DNA of 64,000 nucleotides from Sphaerotilus hippei (lineage in GTDB: Bacteria; Pseudomonadota; Gammaproteobacteria; Burkholderiales; Burkholderiaceae_C): positions 62,001 through 126,000 of the forward strand of contig NZ_QJJS01000005.1 of the NCBI RefSeq assembly GCF_003201595.1. Reading direction: 5' to 3'. Position 1 is the first letter of the stretch; every line of letters begins with the position of its first letter. The position numbers and the translations under genes are program-made. The notes under the pieces are model-generated. The model worked only from the letters and a program-made list of their open reading frames with translations. It was not told the DNA's origin and searched no databases. Shown piece after piece: positions 1-8,519 of this stretch.

Positions 1-2
1 AG

Positions 3-386
3 TTCGTGCTGACCAATGCACCGCGGGCCTATGCCGAGCGGGTGCTGCAGGCGCTCGGGCTGGCGCGGGCCTTCGACGGTGTCATCGCGATCGAGCAGAT
101 GCGCATGTTCGGCCACCTGCGGCCCAAGCCCGATGCCCGCATGCTGCGCCAGCTGGTGGCGCGCCTGCGCGTGCCGGCCTCGCGCTGCGTGCTGGTCGAG
201 GACACGCTGGAGCATCAGAAGGCCGCCCGGCGCGTGGGCATGCGCACCGTGTGGATGCAGCGCTGGGTGCGCCGTCAGTCGTTCGGCCCCGAGGCCGGTG
301 CCCGGCTGCACCGCCGGCCGGTGTATGTGTGTGACAGAATCCGCAGCCTGCGCATGCTGGACCGGTACGGCAGCGCCCCGTCCTGA
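3..386 (+). CDS. HAD-superfamily pyrimidine 5'-nucleotidase, C-terminal part
   Basis: The frame is open to the left window edge, so the N-terminus with the DxD nucleophile motif is missing. The visible 127 residues carry HAD motif II (FVLTN, with its Thr), motif III (Lys in RPKPDAR) and motif IV (acidic VEDT). This pattern and spacing fit the SDT1/PYN-type pyrimidine 5'-nucleotidases, cytoplasmic enzymes that dephosphorylate UMP/CMP. The gene ends 10 bases before slmA, an order common in Burkholderiales, so the two may be co-transcribed. The substrate is inferred from the family and cannot be settled without the cap domain. Confidence 0.8.
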   Translation, partial: FVLTNAPRAYAERVLQALGLARAFDGVIAIEQMRMFGHLRPKPDARMLRQLVARLRVPASRCVLVEDTLEHQKAARRVGMRTVWMQRWVRRQSFGPEAGARLHRRPVYVCDRIRSLRMLDRYGSAPS

Positions 387-395
387 AACTGCTTG

Positions 396-1082
396 ATGAC
401 AGCCACTTCCCCTGCTGACCCCGATCTGGACCTCGCGCCCGAACCGACCTCCGCCGAGGCGGCGGCGGTCGACGAGGCCGCGCCATCGGCACCCCCTGCG
501 CGCAAGCGGCCACGACCGGGCGAGCGGCGCGCGCAGATCCTGCAGACGCTGGCCCACATGCTCGAGCAGCCGGGCACCGACCGCATCACCACCGCGGCGC
601 TGGCGGCCCGCATCGGCGTCAGCGAGGCGGCGCTGTACCGCCACTTCGCCAGCAAGGCGCAGATGTTCGAGGGGCTGATCGAGTTCGTCGAGACCAGCGT
701 CTTCTCGCTGATCAACCAGATCGTCGCCCGCGAGGCCGATGGCCGCGTGCAGGCCGCCCGCGCGATCGCGGTGCTGCTGCAGTTCGGCGACCGCAACCCG
801 GGCATGACCCGGGTGATGGTCGGGGACGCGCTGGTGTTCGAGCACGACCGGCTGCAGGCGCGCATGAACCTGTTCTTCGACCGGATCGAGTCGACCTGCC
901 GCCAGAGCCTGCGCCAGGCCGCCGAGCTGCGTGGCTCCAGCACGCCGACGGTCGACGCCACGGCGCAGGCCTCGGTGCTGGTGAGCTTCGCGCTGGGCCG
1001 GCTGCAGCGTTACGCCCGCTCCGACTTCAAGCGCAGCCCGATCGAACACCTCGAACCCGCCCTGCAGCTGCTGCTGGGCTGA
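396..1082 (+). CDS. slmA: nucleoid occlusion factor SlmA (TetR family)
   Basis: SlmA is a TetR-family DNA-binding protein that blocks FtsZ assembly over the nucleoid. The product has 228 residues. A proline/alanine-rich tail of about 35 residues comes before the helix-turn-helix, whose recognition part reads ITTAALAARIGVSEAALYRH, matching the conserved SlmA region. The body is one TetR ligand/dimer domain ending in an L-rich helix. E. coli SlmA is about 198 residues; the difference is the N-terminal tail. A TTG lies one codon upstream of the chosen ATG and either may be used; no strong ribosome site is visible. The position between a HAD nucleotidase and a DUF815 ATPase matches other Burkholderiales. 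Confidence 0.85.
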   Translation: MTATSPADPDLDLAPEPTSAEAAAVDEAAPSAPPARKRPRPGERRAQILQTLAHMLEQPGTDRITTAALAARIGVSEAALYRHFASKAQMFEGLIEFVETSVFSLINQIVAREADGRVQAARAIAVLLQFGDRNPGMTRVMVGDALVFEHDRLQARMNLFFDRIESTCRQSLRQAAELRGSSTPTVDATAQASVLVSFALGRLQRYARSDFKRSPIEHLEPALQLLLG

Positions 1083-1090
1083 CCTTCACC

Positions 1091-2038
1091 ATGTCCCTGC
1101 CTGAACTGACCTCCCTGCTGGTGCGTGCCGAGGCGCTGCTGTCGCGCCTCGAGTCCGTGCTGCCGCGGCGCCTGGAAGCGCCGGACTGGGGCGCCGCCGT
1201 CGCCTTCCGCTACCGGCAGCGCCGCAGCGGGCCGGTGCTCGAGCCGGTGCGCCACCTGGCGGCGATGTCGCTGCAGGCGCTGCGCGAGGTCGATGCGCAG
1301 AAGGAGCGCCTGCGCCGCAACACCGCCCAGTTCGTCGCCGGCCAGCCGGCCAACAACGTGCTGCTGACCGGCGCTCGGGGCACCGGCAAGAGCTCGCTGA
1401 TCAAGGCCTGCCTGGCCGAGTTCGCCGCCCAGGGCCTGCGCCTGATCGAGGTCGACAAGGCCGACCTGACCGACCTGCCCGACATCGTCGAGCTGGTGGC
1501 CGAGCGGCCCGAGCGTTTCATCATCTACTGCGACGACCTGAGCTTCGAGGAGGGTGAGGCGGGCTACAAGGCGCTGAAGTCCATCCTCGACGGCACGGTG
1601 GCGCAGGCCAGCGACAACCTGCTGATCTACGCGACCAGCAACCGCCGCCACCTGCTGCCCGAGCAGGCCCGCGACAACCTGTCGGTCCGCTACACCGACG
1701 ATGGTGAACTGCATCCCGGCGAGGCGATCGAGGAGAAGATCTCGCTGTCCGAGCGCTTCGGCCTGTGGATCAGCTTCTACCCCTTCAGCCAGAACGAGTA
1801 CCTGGCCATCGTGGGCCAGTGGCTGGGCCACTTCGGCCTGTCGCCGGCGGCGATCGCGGCGGCCCGGCCCGAGGCGCTGGTCTGGGCGCTCGAGCGCGGT
1901 TCCCGCTCCGGCCGGGTGGCGCAGCAGTTCGCCCGCGACTTCGCGGCCCGCCACGGCACCGAGGCGTTCACGCCGGCCGCCCCCGAGGCCTTGGCGCCGG
2001 CGGCTCGGGCCGTGCCCGACGGGCTGGACCATGTCTGA
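1091..2038 (+). CDS. AAA-type ATPase, DUF815 family
   Basis: A 315-residue P-loop ATPase of the DUF815 family. Walker A is GARGTGKSS at residues 94-102 and Walker B is FIIYCDDL at about 143-150. Further on, ATSNRRHL resembles AAA sensor 1. No membrane segment is visible, so it is probably cytoplasmic. The family has no firmly assigned role. The stop codon overlaps the start of the following Nudix gene by 8 bases, so translation is probably coupled. The DUF815-MutT pair recurs in beta-proteobacteria, which hints at nucleotide or genome maintenance, but that is inference. Confidence 0.85.
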   Translation: MSLPELTSLLVRAEALLSRLESVLPRRLEAPDWGAAVAFRYRQRRSGPVLEPVRHLAAMSLQALREVDAQKERLRRNTAQFVAGQPANNVLLTGARGTGKSSLIKACLAEFAAQGLRLIEVDKADLTDLPDIVELVAERPERFIIYCDDLSFEEGEAGYKALKSILDGTVAQASDNLLIYATSNRRHLLPEQARDNLSVRYTDDGELHPGEAIEEKISLSERFGLWISFYPFSQNEYLAIVGQWLGHFGLSPAAIAAARPEALVWALERGSRSGRVAQQFARDFAARHGTEAFTPAAPEALAPAARAVPDGLDHV

Positions 2039-2537
2039 GGGCCGGGTCGACCGGGTGGCCCCCGGCGCCGAGGACCTGCCGCCGCGCCCGGCGGTCGACG
2101 TGGCCGTCGGCGTGCTGATCCGCCGCGATCCGCAGGGCCGCGAGGGGCAGTTCCTCGTCACCTCGCGCCCGCAGGGCAAGGTCTACGCCGACTACTGGGA
2201 GTTCCCCGGCGGCAAGCTCGAGGCGGGTGAGACCGTCGAGCAGGCGCTGCGGCGCGAGCTGGTCGAGGAGATCGGCGTGACCATCGGGGCGGTCCTGCCG
2301 TGGCGCGAGCTGGTGATGGACTACCCGCACGCCCGGGTGCGGCTGCATTTCTGCAAGGTCTTCGACTGGAGCGGCGAGTTCGAGATGCGCGAGGCCCAGC
2401 AGATGGCCTGGCAGGACCTGCCGGTCGAGGTGACGCCCGTGCTGCCCGGCACGGTGCCGGTGCTCGAATGGCTGGCCGAGGAGCGTGGCCATTCGGGCCG
2501 GACCCACACGCCGGTGGCGGACGGCACCGGCACCTGA
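2031..2537 (+). CDS. mutT: Nudix hydrolase, MutT-like (8-oxo-dGTP class)
   Basis: A 168-residue Nudix hydrolase. The Nudix box spans residues 61-83 and is complete: G-K-L-E-A-G-E, then RELVEEIGV, giving Gx5Ex7REUxEExGU. The sequence around it (WEFPGGK, then DYPHARVRLHFCKV) is typical of MutT/CTP-pyrophosphohydrolase proteins, which remove oxidised dGTP from the pool. The open frame continues far upstream, but the ATG at 2031, overlapping the preceding stop, gives the normal MutT length. Exact substrate (8-oxo-dGTP or another NTP) is inferred. Confidence 0.85.
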   Translation: MSEGRVDRVAPGAEDLPPRPAVDVAVGVLIRRDPQGREGQFLVTSRPQGKVYADYWEFPGGKLEAGETVEQALRRELVEEIGVTIGAVLPWRELVMDYPHARVRLHFCKVFDWSGEFEMREAQQMAWQDLPVEVTPVLPGTVPVLEWLAEERGHSGRTHTPVADGTGT

Positions 2538-2543
2538 GGCGCT

Positions 2544-2762
2544 TCAGCCCTCGATGCCGTCGTCCGGCGGCTCGACCGCCTGGACCCGGTAGCTCTCGCT
2601 GGCCCAGGCGCCGAAGTCGCGGGTCTTGCAGCGCTCGCTGCAGAACGGCCGCCACGGGTTGGCGGGCTCGAAACGGGTCTTCGTGCCGCAGGCCGGGCAG
2701 GGCACGACCGGCGTCGGCCGGGACGGCGACGGGTCGTCGCTGGGGCGGGGTTCGTGGTTCAT
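2544..2762 (-). CDS. yacG: DNA gyrase inhibitor YacG (zinc-binding)
   Basis: A 72-residue protein with one zinc site formed by Cys22, Cys25, Cys41 and Cys45 (CPAC ... CSERC), the hallmark of YacG, which binds GyrB and inhibits gyrase. A basic/acidic linker precedes the site and an acidic tail follows. The ATG at 2762 is preferred to the upstream GTG because it starts MNHEP and overlaps the end of zapD by 4 bases. The order zapD-yacG after coaE and the pil genes is conserved in many proteobacteria. Confidence 0.9.
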   Translation of the reverse strand: MNHEPRPSDDPSPSRPTPVVPCPACGTKTRFEPANPWRPFCSERCKTRDFGAWASESYRVQAVEPPDDGIEG

Positions 2763-3514
2763 GCGCACAAGGTCATTTCAAGTCGGACATCCTCGGGCAC
2801 CGGCTTGAGGCGCCGGTCCGCGTCGGCCCGCATCAGCCGCACCGACACCAGCAGCCGGTTGCCGCTGACCTCGGGCACCAGGCGCCGGGCCGGATCGACG
2901 GCGATGCGCACCAGCTGGAAGCTGCGGCTGTTGCCCAGGCTCTGCTGGAACTGGCCCCCGTGCACGACGATGTACTGCGGCACGCCCCCTTCACGCAGCA
3001 GCGCCAGGCAGACCGTCAGCGCGTCGGCCAGCGGGTCCAGCGTGGTGATCCAGCGCTGCAGGTCCTCGCGCCGCACCTCGGGCGCCTCGTGCTGCCAGGC
3101 GAAATAACCGGGCAGGTCGAAGGAACAGGTGCCCCCGGGAATGCTGATGCGGCTGCGCACGTTCATCAGCCACTCGTTGCCGGCCAGGGACTGGCCGGCC
3201 TTGCCGGGCAGCCGCAGCAGCTGCTGGTGGGCGTGGTCGATCTGGCCGATTGCGCGCTCGAGCACCTGTTCGGCGATCGACGGGTTGCCGCGGTAGGTGC
3301 TCAGCTGCTGGCGCTGGCGGTCGAGCTCGAGCAGCAGGTCGCTCTTGAGGTCCGCCCGCGACGCCACGTCGAGGATCTCGAACAGCGTCACCAGCGCATG
3401 GTGGTGGTCCAGCGCGGCCTCGCGGGGCAGCAGCGCGGCCAGGCGCGCCAGCAGGTGTTCGAGCCGAAGCATCGTGCGGATGCCTTCGTTGAACGGATAT
3501 TCGTAGAAGATCAA
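2759..3514 (-). CDS. zapD: cell division protein ZapD
   Basis: ZapD (formerly YacF) crosslinks FtsZ protofilaments at the division ring. The 251-residue product starts [19 protein letters not shown], the typical ZapD N-terminus, and has the conserved [19 protein letters not shown] stretch in its beta domain. Start codon is TTG at 3514 with a GGAG-type site just upstream; no ATG gives the conserved N-terminus. It overlaps yacG by 4 bases and follows coaE after about 115 bases. Confidence 0.93.
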   Translation of the reverse strand: MIFYEYPFNEGIRTMLRLEHLLARLAALLPREAALDHHHALVTLFEILDVASRADLKSDLLLELDRQRQQLSTYRGNPSIAEQVLERAIGQIDHAHQQLLRLPGKAGQSLAGNEWLMNVRSRISIPGGTCSFDLPGYFAWQHEAPEVRREDLQRWITTLDPLADALTVCLALLREGGVPQYIVVHGGQFQQSLGNSRSFQLVRIAVDPARRLVPEVSGNRLLVSVRLMRADADRRLKPVPEDVRLEMTLCA

Positions 3515-3628
3515 GGCTGGGGCTCCATGGCGGCCGGAGGCTGTGAATCACAGCGGCCGGATTGTTTCACAGCCCCGTGCCGCGCGCGATGCCTGGATGG
3601 CGGCGGGGTCGCCGGCGAGCCGGCTTTT

Positions 3629-4246
3629 TCAGCCGACCGTGCCGTCCGTCGCACCGGCGGCCTGCCAGCGCCGCCAGAGGGCGTGCACCTCGTCGCGCAG
3701 CGTGTCCAGCGTCCGGGCGTCGTTGAAGATCACGTCGTGAGCCACCGCCAGGCGCTGCTCGCGGCGGGCCTGCTGGTCGATGACGCGGCGCACGGCAGCC
3801 TCGTCCCAGCCGTTGCGCTGCATCACCCGCCGCACCTGGGTCTCGACCGGGCAGTCGACCACCAGCACGCGGTCGACCCGATCGAGCCAGCGACCGGACT
3901 CGACCAGCAGCGGCACGTCGAACACCAGCAGCGCCCCGGCCGGCGCCGCCCGGGCGGCCGCTTCGGTCTGCGCACCGATCATCGGGTGCAGGATGGCCTC
4001 GAGCCGCTGCCGTGCCGCGGGGTCGGCAAAGACCTGCTCGCGCATGCGGGCGCGATCCATCGCGCCGCGGGCGTCGATCATGCCGTCGCCGAACTGCCGG
4101 CGGATCGCCTCGATCGCCGCGCCCCCCGGGGCGGTCAGCCCGTGGGCGATCGCGTCGGTGTCGATGACGTGGGCGCCCAGGTCGCGCAGCAGGCCGGCGA
4201 CCGTGCTCTTGCCGCTGCCGATGCCCCCGGTCAGGCCGATGCGCAT
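3629..4246 (-). CDS. coaE: dephospho-CoA kinase
   Basis: CoaE carries out the last step of coenzyme A synthesis, phosphorylating the 3'-hydroxyl of dephospho-CoA with ATP. The 205-residue protein begins MRIGLTGGIGSGKST with the P-loop at residues 7-15, followed by VIDTDAIAH, both diagnostic of CoaE. FDVPLLVESG is the conserved CoA-site region. The start lies one base from the pilD stop, so it is probably the fourth gene of the pilBCD-coaE transcript. Confidence 0.95.
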   Translation of the reverse strand: MRIGLTGGIGSGKSTVAGLLRDLGAHVIDTDAIAHGLTAPGGAAIEAIRRQFGDGMIDARGAMDRARMREQVFADPAARQRLEAILHPMIGAQTEAAARAAPAGALLVFDVPLLVESGRWLDRVDRVLVVDCPVETQVRRVMQRNGWDEAAVRRVIDQQARREQRLAVAHDVIFNDARTLDTLRDEVHALWRRWQAAGATDGTVG

Positions 4247-4247
4247 C

Positions 4248-5117
4248 TCAGGCCCAGCCCATCCAGCGCAGCACCTGCTGCTCGCCCGCCAGCAGCACCA
4301 TCGCGCCGCCGCCGGCGAGGAAGGGGCCGAAGGGCACGTAGCGCCCCTCGCGCAGCGAGCCCTGCAGCTTCATGCCGATGCCCACCACCGCGCCGCACAG
4401 CGAGGCCGCCAGCACGACCGGCAGCAGCATGCCCGCCCCCAGCCACGCCCCGAGCGCGGCCAGCAGCTTGAAGTCGCCTTCGCCCATGCCGTCCTTGCCG
4501 GTGGCGAGCTTGAAGGTGGCGGTGATCAGGTAGAGGCTGAGGTAGCCCGCCACCGCGCCCCACAGGGCGTCGGCCAGCGGCTGGGTCCAGCCCAGCGCCG
4601 CGGCGATCAGCCCGGCCCACAGCAGCGGCTGGGTCAGGCTGTCGGGCAGCAGCGTGGTGTCCCAGTCGATCAGCGCCAGCGTCAGCAGCATCGCGGCGAA
4701 GCCGCACCAGGCCAGCGCGGCCGGCTGGGCACCGAAGTGCTGGCCGATCCAGGCGAACAGCGCCGCGCAGCCCAGCTCCACCAGCGGGTAGCGCAGCGCG
4801 ATGCCGGCGTGGCAGGCCGAGCAGCGTCCGCGCAGCAGCAGCCAGCTGAGCACGGGCAGGTTCTCGAACCAGCGGATCCGGTGGCCGCAGTGCGGGCAGC
4901 GCGAGCGCGGCGAGGCCAGGCTCAGCGCCGCGGTCTCCGGCGTCTCGGCCGGGGCTTCGGTGCCGAGGATCGCGGCGCTGTCCTGGCGCCACTGCCGCTC
5001 CAGCATGATGGGCAGGCGGTGCACCACCACGTTGATGAAACTGCCGATGCACAGGCCCAGCAGGCCGAGCGTCCACGGGGAGAACCAGAGCGCGGACAGC
5101 TCCGTCGTCGATGCCAT
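4248..5117 (-). CDS. pilD: prepilin peptidase PilD (A24 aspartic protease, N-methyltransferase)
   Basis: PilD cleaves the leader of type IV prepilins and pseudopilins at the inner membrane and N-methylates the new terminus. The 289-residue protein has the zinc tetracysteine of the cytoplasmic loop (Cys74, Cys77, Cys99, Cys102) and the two catalytic aspartates, Asp151 in LIDWDT and Asp215 in GEGDFK. About seven or eight hydrophobic segments are visible. ATG 5117 was chosen; GTG 5123 is two codons upstream. It sits 8 bases after pilC. Confidence 0.93.
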   Translation of the reverse strand: MASTTELSALWFSPWTLGLLGLCIGSFINVVVHRLPIMLERQWRQDSAAILGTEAPAETPETAALSLASPRSRCPHCGHRIRWFENLPVLSWLLLRGRCSACHAGIALRYPLVELGCAALFAWIGQHFGAQPAALAWCGFAAMLLTLALIDWDTTLLPDSLTQPLLWAGLIAAALGWTQPLADALWGAVAGYLSLYLITATFKLATGKDGMGEGDFKLLAALGAWLGAGMLLPVVLAASLCGAVVGIGMKLQGSLREGRYVPFGPFLAGGGAMVLLAGEQQVLRWMGWA

Positions 5118-5125
5118 GCCCACGT

Positions 5126-6352
5126 TCAGACCACCTGACCCAGCTTGAAGATCGGCAGGTACATCGCCACGACGATGCCGCCGATGATCGTGCCCAGCAG
5201 CACGATGATGAACGGCTCCATCAGCGTGGACAGCCCCTTGACCGCGTCGTCGACCTCGGTCTCGTAGAAGTCGGCCACCTTGCCCAGCATCTGGTCGAGC
5301 GAGCCCGACTCCTCGCCGATCGAGCTCATCTGCAGCACCATGTTCGGGAACACGCCGGTGGTCTGCATCGAGCTGGTCAGCGCCGAGCCGGTCGCCACGT
5401 CCCGCTGGATCTGCTCGGTGGCCTTGGCGAAGACGGCGTTGCCGGCCGCCCCGCCCACCGAATCCAGCGCCTCGACCAGCGGCACGCCGGCGGCGAACAT
5501 GGTCGACAGCGTGCGGCTCCAGCGCGCCACCGCCGCCTTGTGCACCAGCGGGCCGAACACCGGCACCCTCAGCAGCAGCTTGTCCATCGTCATCTGCAGC
5601 GACGGCGAGCGCCGCCAGCTCTGGATGAAGGTGTAGATGCCCAGCCCCAGGCCGCCGAAGATGGCCCACCAGTACTGCACGAACAGGCCCGACAGCGCGA
5701 TCACCAGCAGCGTGGGGGCGGGCAGGTCGGCGCCGAAGGACTTGAAGATGTCCTGGAACGAGGGCACGACGAAGATCATGATGATCGCGATCACCACGAA
5801 GGCCACCGCCAGCACCGCCACCGGATAGACCAGCGCCGCGCGGATCTTGCCCTGCAGCTCGATGCTCTTTTCCTGGTAGGTGGCCAGGCGGTCGAGCAGC
5901 GTCTCCAGGATGCCGGCGGCTTCGCCGGCCTCGACCAGGTTGCAGTACAGCGCGTCGAACTGCAGCGGATGCTTGCGGAACGAGGCCGACAGGCTGGTGC
6001 CGGTCTCGACGTCGTTGCGGATGTCGGTGAGCATGCGGGTCAGCCGCGGGTTCGAGCTGCCGCGCGCGACGATGTCGAAGGACTGCAGCAGCGGCACGCC
6101 CGCGCGCAGCATCGTCGAGAGCTGGCGGGTGAAGACGGCGATGTCCTTGCCCCGGATGCTGCGCCCGCCCGAGCTGCGGCGCTTGCGCACCTTGGTGACC
6201 AGCACGCCCTGGCGGCGCAGGCTGGCGTTGACCATGGCCTCGCCGCCGGCGCGCAGCTCGCCCCGCACGATGCGGCCGTTGCGGTCCTTGCCTTCCCATT
6301 CGAAGACATAGTCCTTGATCTTCTTCGCCGCTGCCGCGCCTGCTGTGGCCAT
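5126..6352 (-). CDS. pilC: type IV pilus inner-membrane platform protein PilC
   Basis: A 408-residue T2SSF/GspF-family protein, the platform on which the PilB motor acts during pilus extension. It has two related F domains (about 75-200 and 280-400), each with EAGEAAG- or GEESGSLD-like signatures, and three strongly hydrophobic segments. The N-terminal FEWEGKDRNGRIVRGE is typical of PilC. It lies between pilB (40 bases upstream) and pilD, the usual order. Confidence 0.95.
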   Translation of the reverse strand: MATAGAAAAKKIKDYVFEWEGKDRNGRIVRGELRAGGEAMVNASLRRQGVLVTKVRKRRSSGGRSIRGKDIAVFTRQLSTMLRAGVPLLQSFDIVARGSSNPRLTRMLTDIRNDVETGTSLSASFRKHPLQFDALYCNLVEAGEAAGILETLLDRLATYQEKSIELQGKIRAALVYPVAVLAVAFVVIAIIMIFVVPSFQDIFKSFGADLPAPTLLVIALSGLFVQYWWAIFGGLGLGIYTFIQSWRRSPSLQMTMDKLLLRVPVFGPLVHKAAVARWSRTLSTMFAAGVPLVEALDSVGGAAGNAVFAKATEQIQRDVATGSALTSSMQTTGVFPNMVLQMSSIGEESGSLDQMLGKVADFYETEVDDAVKGLSTLMEPFIIVLLGTIIGGIVVAMYLPIFKLGQVV

Positions 6353-6392
6353 TGCGCCTCCTGTAGCCGTGTCCGTCCGCGGATCGCGGCGT

Positions 6393-8117
6393 TCACTGGT
6401 TGGTCACTGAAATCACTTCCTCGAGCGTGGTCACGCCCAGCCGCACCTTGATCAGCCCCGACTGGCGCAGGTCGCGCACGCCTTCGCGCGCGGCCTGCTC
6501 GGCGATGTCCATCGCCGTGCCCTGCGAGAGGATGCAGCGCTGCAGCGCCTCGGTGATCGGCATGACCTGGTAGAGGCCGAGCCGCCCGCGGTAGCCGTTG
6601 CTGCAGGCCGAGCAGCCCACGGCACGGTAGGGCTTCCAGGAGCCGTCCACGTCCTCGGGCCGGAAACCGGCGCGCAGCAGCGCCTCGCGAGGGTAGTCGG
6701 CGGGCGCCTTGCAGTTCTCGCACAGGCGCCGCGCCAGCCGCTGGGCCGTGATCAGGATCACGCTGGCGGCGATGTTGAACGGCGGCACGCCCATGTTCAG
6801 CAGCCGGGTCAGCGTCGTCGGCGCGTCGTTGGTGTGCAGCGTCGACAGCACCAGGTGGCCGGTCTGGGCGGCCTTGATGGCGATGTCGGCCGTCTCCAGG
6901 TCGCGGATCTCGCCGACCATGATCACGTCCGGATCCTGCCGCAGGAAGGCCTTCAGCGCGGTGGCGAAGTTCATCCCCGCCTTGTCGTTGACGTTGACCT
7001 GGTTGATGCCCGGCAGGTTGATTTCGGCCGGATCCTCGACCGTCGAGATGTTGATGCCCGGCTGGTTGAGGATGTTCAGGCAGGTGTAGAGCGACACCGT
7101 CTTGCCCGAACCGGTCGGGCCGGTCACCAGGATCATGCCGTAGGGGCGCCGGATCGCCTGCATCAGGCGATCCTTCTCCTCGCGCTCGTAGCCCAGCGCG
7201 TCGACGCCCAGCTTGGCCGAGGACGAGTCCAGGATCCGGATCACGATCTTCTCGCCGAACAGCGTGGGCAGGGTGCTGACGCGGAAGTCGATCGACTTGC
7301 TGCCGAACTTCAGCTTCATACGGCCGTCCTGCGGCACCCGCTTCTCGGCGATGTCCAGCCGGCTGATGACCTTGATGCGCGACGCCAGCTTGTCCTTGAT
7401 CACCACCGGCGGCTGCGTGATCTCGCGCAGCTCGCCGTCGATGCGGAAACGCACCCGGTAGGTCTGCTCGTAGGGCTCGAAGTGCAAATCCGACGCACGC
7501 ATGTTGATCGCGTCGATCAGCATCTTCTGCAGGAAGCGCACCACAGGCGCGTCCTCGACGTCGGAGGTCACCTCCTCGTCGGGCCGGGCGCCGGTGTCGG
7601 GCTCCTCGACGTCGAAGTCGAAGTCGCCCGAGACGATCGACTCCAGCGCCTCGGCGGCCGAGGTCGACTTGGCGTCGACGATCTTCTGCAGCTTGTCGTA
7701 CTCGACGATCACCCACTCGGGCGTGAGCTGCGTGGCGAACTTGATGCGGTCGACCGCCTCCTGGTCGGTCGGGTCGGCCCCGCCGATGAACAGCCGGTTG
7801 CCGCGCCGCCCCAGCACCAGCACCTGGTACTGCGACAGCGTGCGCGCGTCGACCAGGTTCTGCGGCAGCTTCTGGGTGTCGACGGCGTCGAGGTCCAGCA
7901 GTGGCACCGACAGCGCCTGCGACAGCGTGTGCGCCAGCGCACTGGGGGTCAGCGCATTCGTGCCGATCAGCGCCGCGACGAAGCTGCGGCGCTGGTCCCG
8001 GGAGGTGCGCACCAGCTCCTCGGCCACCCGCGTGCTGAGCTGGCCGGAGTGGACAAGGATGCGAGCCACCCCCGAGAGGGTGTTCTGCGGGACATCTGCA
8101 ACGGAGTCGGCGGCCAC
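6393..8117 (-). CDS. pilB: type IV pilus assembly ATPase PilB
   Basis: PilB is the hexameric ATPase that powers pilus polymerisation. From the GTG at 8117 the product is 574 residues, the usual PilB length. The N-terminal GspE_N domain is followed by Walker A (GPTGSGKT), an acidic Walker B region (RQDPDVIMVGEIRD), the HTNDAP box and a zinc tetracysteine (CENC ... CSAC). The frame stays open for 84 more codons upstream, but that part is unlike PilB. A TTG at 8141 is another possible start. First gene of pilB-pilC-pilD-coaE. Confidence 0.92.
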   Translation of the reverse strand: MAADSVADVPQNTLSGVARILVHSGQLSTRVAEELVRTSRDQRRSFVAALIGTNALTPSALAHTLSQALSVPLLDLDAVDTQKLPQNLVDARTLSQYQVLVLGRRGNRLFIGGADPTDQEAVDRIKFATQLTPEWVIVEYDKLQKIVDAKSTSAAEALESIVSGDFDFDVEEPDTGARPDEEVTSDVEDAPVVRFLQKMLIDAINMRASDLHFEPYEQTYRVRFRIDGELREITQPPVVIKDKLASRIKVISRLDIAEKRVPQDGRMKLKFGSKSIDFRVSTLPTLFGEKIVIRILDSSSAKLGVDALGYEREEKDRLMQAIRRPYGMILVTGPTGSGKTVSLYTCLNILNQPGINISTVEDPAEINLPGINQVNVNDKAGMNFATALKAFLRQDPDVIMVGEIRDLETADIAIKAAQTGHLVLSTLHTNDAPTTLTRLLNMGVPPFNIAASVILITAQRLARRLCENCKAPADYPREALLRAGFRPEDVDGSWKPYRAVGCSACSNGYRGRLGLYQVMPITEALQRCILSQGTAMDIAEQAAREGVRDLRQSGLIKVRLGVTTLEEVISVTNQ

Positions 8118-8519
8118 GTCTTCTCGGGATGGAGGGTTCAATGGAAAGGGATCCGGCCGGCCACCGCGGCGGCCACCGGGCGCCAATGGCGCAGGGGGCT
8201 CTATTGTGTGACGTTCTGCCGCCTCCGGTGCCCGCTGATTGGGCAGGAAACCGCGCCGTATTGGCCCGATGTCGGGCACCCCGCCGCATGGCAGGCCGTG
8301 GCCGCACAAGGTGATTCGTGCACCGGGGCCGCCCCGTGCCCCGGCATCGCCTCTGGCGGCTGGTTTCATTTTCTTACCAAGCCGGAGCCCGCCGACCCGT
8401 CACGACCGGGGCATGCCTGCCCTTGAATCCTCGCGCAGGCCCCCCATCTCTGGCCCATCCGGGGGATGGGCGGTGCTCCGCTCCCCCTGTTTCCCTTGAA
8501 CTTCCTCTTGCGTGCGCAC
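8118..8519. other. intergenic region between pilB and htpG
   Basis: About 400 bases between divergent genes with no credible ORF. The right part holds the sigma-32 promoter of htpG, listed separately. A second CTTGAA follows at about 8496 without a matching minus-10. The left part must contain the pilB promoter, but I could not identify a convincing sigma-70 or sigma-54 element in it. Confidence 0.5.
8422..8449 (+). promoter_or_regulatory. sigma-32 (heat-shock) promoter of htpG
   Basis: CTTGAA at 8422-8427 and CCCCATCT at 8442-8449 are separated by 14 bases. This is close to the RpoH consensus (CTTGAA, 13-15 bases, CCCCATnT). It would start transcription near 8456, giving a leader of about 65 bases before the htpG ATG. 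The downstream gene is a chaperone known to belong to the heat-shock regulon. Confidence 0.85.

Noticed and set aside
2300-4471. A 723-codon plus-strand frame
   Set aside because: It lies antisense to yacG, zapD and coaE, shows no domain, and has shadow-frame composition.
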